Origin: Phallusia mammillata
Lineage: Eukaryota > Chordata > Ascidiacea > Phlebobranchia > Ascidiidae
Length of the DNA: 64,000 nt
Reading direction: 5' to 3'
Assembly: GCA_003260075.1 (NCBI GenBank)
Contig: QLIY01000442.1
Location: 1 to 64,000, forward strand
Position 1 is the first letter of the stretch, and the number at the start of each line of letters is the position of its first letter. The translations under genes and the position numbers were made by a program. A model generated the notes under the pieces. It did no database searches and had not been told where the DNA came from. It was given only the letters and a program-made list of their open reading frames with translations. Of the stretch, positions 61,501 through 64,000 are shown piece by piece.

Positions 61501-62193
61501 TTTGTTTCGTGGGACACCTGCCCGATAACCTTACATTTAAATTAATTTCACCAGCCGACAAAATTCAAACCCAGCTTACTGATCACGACATGCAAATGTA
61601 TTGACGCAAAAAAAGCATGCAATTTGTACATTGGAAATAGATGCACAAAGTTTCCTATTTTTGTGATTTTTTGTGATATCCTTTCTAAAATGGAGACTTG
61701 GAGAGGGTCAATGTCAAAGGTTCCTTGCTTTGGGAATTGGTTGTAAATGGCACAGTTTTGTTATTGAATGAAAGTAGTTAGATGAAAGATATTTTACAAC
61801 ACTTGGAAATAGGACAGCTCTTATAGCTTCCATTATTGGGGAATACTATAAGAAACAAATAATTAATGTTATTTGATTAAACTGCACTGACAATATATAA
61901 ACTGTTGCTGTCAGGCATAATATTAATATGTAAACTAAATGAAATGAATGCTTCTCTTCCGGTAAATATATTGTTTTACCGTTATACGCCCTATTCAGGG
62001 CGCCTTCAACGGGGTAATAACACTACGATTGTCAAGTAAAATCCGACATAAACAAAACGAAAACAGGACGAAAAATGTTGACTGCACAAACAATGTTATT
62101 TAGGAAAAAGTACAAGTGACAATGCAAATCCTTCGGGGGCTTTTGTTCACCCCCTCCCCCTTTAATTGTTCCGGCCCTGTCCATGGTTCAAAG
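58546..62193. other. Spacer between Genes 6 and 7; missing 5' exons of Gene 6 not found
   Basis: The N at 58546 marks where the CAP exon of Gene 6 stops. I searched both strands for the missing CAP and signal-peptide exons and saw none up to 62193. It holds a dispersed repeat near 58910-58975 ('actgtttcgaccca', 'tctcatcagtgcagctggtga', also at 10200, 11160, 14830 and 15550) and a G-run at 59927-59936. Confidence 0.5.
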
Positions 62194-63325
62194 TTATGGT
62201 TCTGCAACACAGCAATCTTCCGATTTTCCTGTGCTGCATTTTCTTGTGCGGATTTGGGTGTCAGATGAACAAGCGTCGCCCGCGTCATACCACCGTCCCC
62301 ACTTGCTCCACACTAAACATTCGATACAAATTAGACTGAAGGTTAAGCTACCTTTAAAGAAACTTTGATGTTTTTTGGGCAATTGTGTTTAAAGTAGTGA
62401 TGCACCGAAGTTTCGGTTGGCCGAAACATTTCGGCCCAATACGCTGTTTTCCTTTGTTTCGGTTTCGACCCGAACTTTTTTGTAAACACGGCCGAAACCG
62501 AACTTTTTGATTGCATGGAATTAATGCCTAAACTTTCATTTCGACAATATGAAACATCATAAATTACCTTATTGTTGTATGTATAAAATACGAGCAACGT
62601 TGTCTGCAAAGTATGACAAGTTTAGTAAGGCTTCCGCATTGTGAAAATGATTTTGGCATGTCATAATTGAGTTCACTCGCATCAACAACACAAGCTTTAG
62701 TTGAAAACATCCATAGAAACGGGGATTTTAGGTTCGGCCTGTTTCGACCGAATTTATTCGGCCTCGTGGCCGAATATGCGGTTTCGGCCCGAACCTTTTG
62801 AGGCGGGTTCGGTGCATCACTAGTTTAAAGTGTTACAAGTTATAACAAGTGCTACTAGAGTGTACAAGTTGTGTTATGGAAGATCAATTCTATGGTTCAC
62901 TATAACTTGATTTACGTAGCGTTAGTTCATCATATTTTTGTGGCAAAGCTGGTGCTATTAAAGAGTGGGTCAAGTAGCAAAAACAAAATACGCGAAGCTG
63001 CAAATTGTTTTGTATGGAATCTTTTCACCAACGGAACCTTTGTAGGTCGTTTACAAAAAAAATTAACTTATCCGATCTTTTCTGAGATTTAAATCAGTGC
63101 GCTCGTGATCAAAACCGACACATGCTGAAGGCAAAACGCCCGAAAACTTAAAAACCCGAAACTTACCTGCACGTGGGCAAGGCCTGGTATTGCATTCCCT
63201 CTTTATGTGGGAATTTCCGCAACACTCGTTCGGGTTAGACGAGGGACACCCCCTTGTTCGATACCGTACACCTCCTCCGCATGAGCGTGTGCATTCACTC
63301 CATTCATCCCAAATTGCGTAGGGAA
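62194..63325 (-). CDS. Gene 7: CAP-TSP1 family member, last two exons only
   Basis: Exon 63325-63167 (159 bp, phase 1-1) encodes a TSP1 module (IWDEWSECTRSCGGGVRYRT, NECCGNSH, CNTRPCPRA). Exon 62312-62194 encodes the terminal module VWSKWGRWYDAGDACSSDTQ, IRTRKC, EDCCVAEP and TAA. Both match the last two modules of Gene 4 (VRFRTREC with ECCG; DTQIRKRTC with DCC), so Gene 7 is the closest paralog of Gene 4. The rest of the gene must lie beyond the right edge of the window; no other exon is visible up to 64000. Presence of a CAP domain is inferred from the paralogs. Confidence 0.8.
62395..62822. mobile_element. hAT-type element, 428 bp, perfect 8-bp target duplication
   Basis: Termini 'tagtgatgcaccgaa' and 'ttcggtgcatcacta' are perfect inverted repeats. 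The flanking duplication is 'gtttaaag' at 62387-62394 and 62823-62830. The interior is rich in 'ttcggcc' and 'ggccgaa' motifs. No transposase frame. It lies in the last intron of Gene 7. Confidence 0.92.
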
Positions 63326-64000
63326 CTGTAGATAATGATAGAGTTTAATAATGTTTTTGTGTGCAACAATGTTCTCTAATTTAGTGCAAGGGTTCATATT
63401 TAAATACTTATTGACATAATTCAAATTATTGCAATGCCCGCAGAAAAATTCAAATTGAAACCACTAATCGGTCGCTGTATTTTTATGCTTTTACAAAACA
63501 GATGCATTTCGTTTTTATAAGCATCATCAGTGTCTGGAAAACAAGTAAGATTAGTAACAGGATAAAACCAGCAGTCATGAATTTAGGATCCTGAATCGTC
63601 GCAGTCCTTTTGGTTTAATTGAAAGGAGATTTCAATAAAAAAGGAAACATTTTCTATATTACAATGCCCGTTTTGAGTTTGTTTCAATTACACGCACGAA
63701 TCAGTCGGTTATTAATTACTGAATCAGCTGATACAAACGACAATTTACACAAAAAGTTTTGCACGTTGTGTCATTTCCATTTTGACATAACAAGAACATT
63801 GGCACGCGATTTTCAGAAGGTGGTCGATTCTTGCTTTATTGCGTTTGGAAATTGCAATAATATTGCAAATATTGTTGTTGTAAGTAATGATAGTTTTTTA
63901 ATGGTGTCTGGTTTCTGTTTCCCAACTACATTTTCTGATTAACATATACCCCGGAATTTTGCTAATTTGTTTTGTGACCATCATGGACGAGGGTCTAACA
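63326..64000. other. Intron of Gene 7, no exon seen
   Basis: It contains a short repeat-like stretch ('gcatcatcagtgtctgg' near 63520) of the kind seen near 35370. No exon of either strand could be supported. Confidence 0.45.

Overview
The window is eukaryotic, AT-rich, repeat-dense DNA with small phase-consistent exons. The gene content (CAP/PR-1 proteins extended by thrombospondin type 1 repeats, and a collagen-like protein with a contactin-associated-protein-like fibrinogen-related domain) fits an invertebrate deuterostome. An ascidian tunicate is my best guess, but this is an inference from gene style, not from a search. All seven genes I can assemble lie on the minus strand, so they read from high to low coordinates. 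Every exon model rests on an open frame, GT/AG ends and codon phase carried correctly from exon to exon.

Layout by coordinate: Gene 1 (838-3075, 3' end outside the window) and Gene 2 (6150-8429) are tandem paralogs encoding secreted proteins with a signal peptide, a short Gly-X-Y stretch, a coiled segment and a CASPR-like fibrinogen-related domain. Genes 3 to 7 form a tandem CAP-TSP1 family. Gene 3 (9759-22107) has a signal peptide, CAP domain, Cys-rich hinge and about 10 to 12 TSP1 modules, including five nearly identical exons. Gene 4 (28226-36300) is complete: 13 coding exons, 614 residues, CAP, hinge and seven TSP1-type modules. Gene 5 (43366-50615) is complete in 8 coding exons, 378 residues, CAP, hinge and two TSP1 modules. 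Gene 6 (53389-58545) lacks its 5' half at an assembly break and ends in a hydrophobic tail that looks like a GPI-anchor signal or membrane segment. Gene 7 (62194 to beyond 63325) shows only its last two modules.

TSP1 exons are phase 1-1 and about 150-190 bp, so modules can be added or removed without shifting the frame. The paralogs differ in module number, C-terminus (soluble versus anchored) and conservation of the CAP histidines. They look like a fast-evolving family of extracellular binding proteins.

Spacers and introns carry short non-autonomous hAT-type elements, several with visible 8-bp target duplications, a tRNA-derived SINE family, a 210-bp-arm inverted repeat and other dispersed repeats. 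A recurring oddity is a run of about 10 C bases exactly where one stretch of sequence is repeated on both sides. One such run abuts Ns. I read most of these as badly joined contig ends or alleles placed in series, so some apparent exon copies are probably artefacts.
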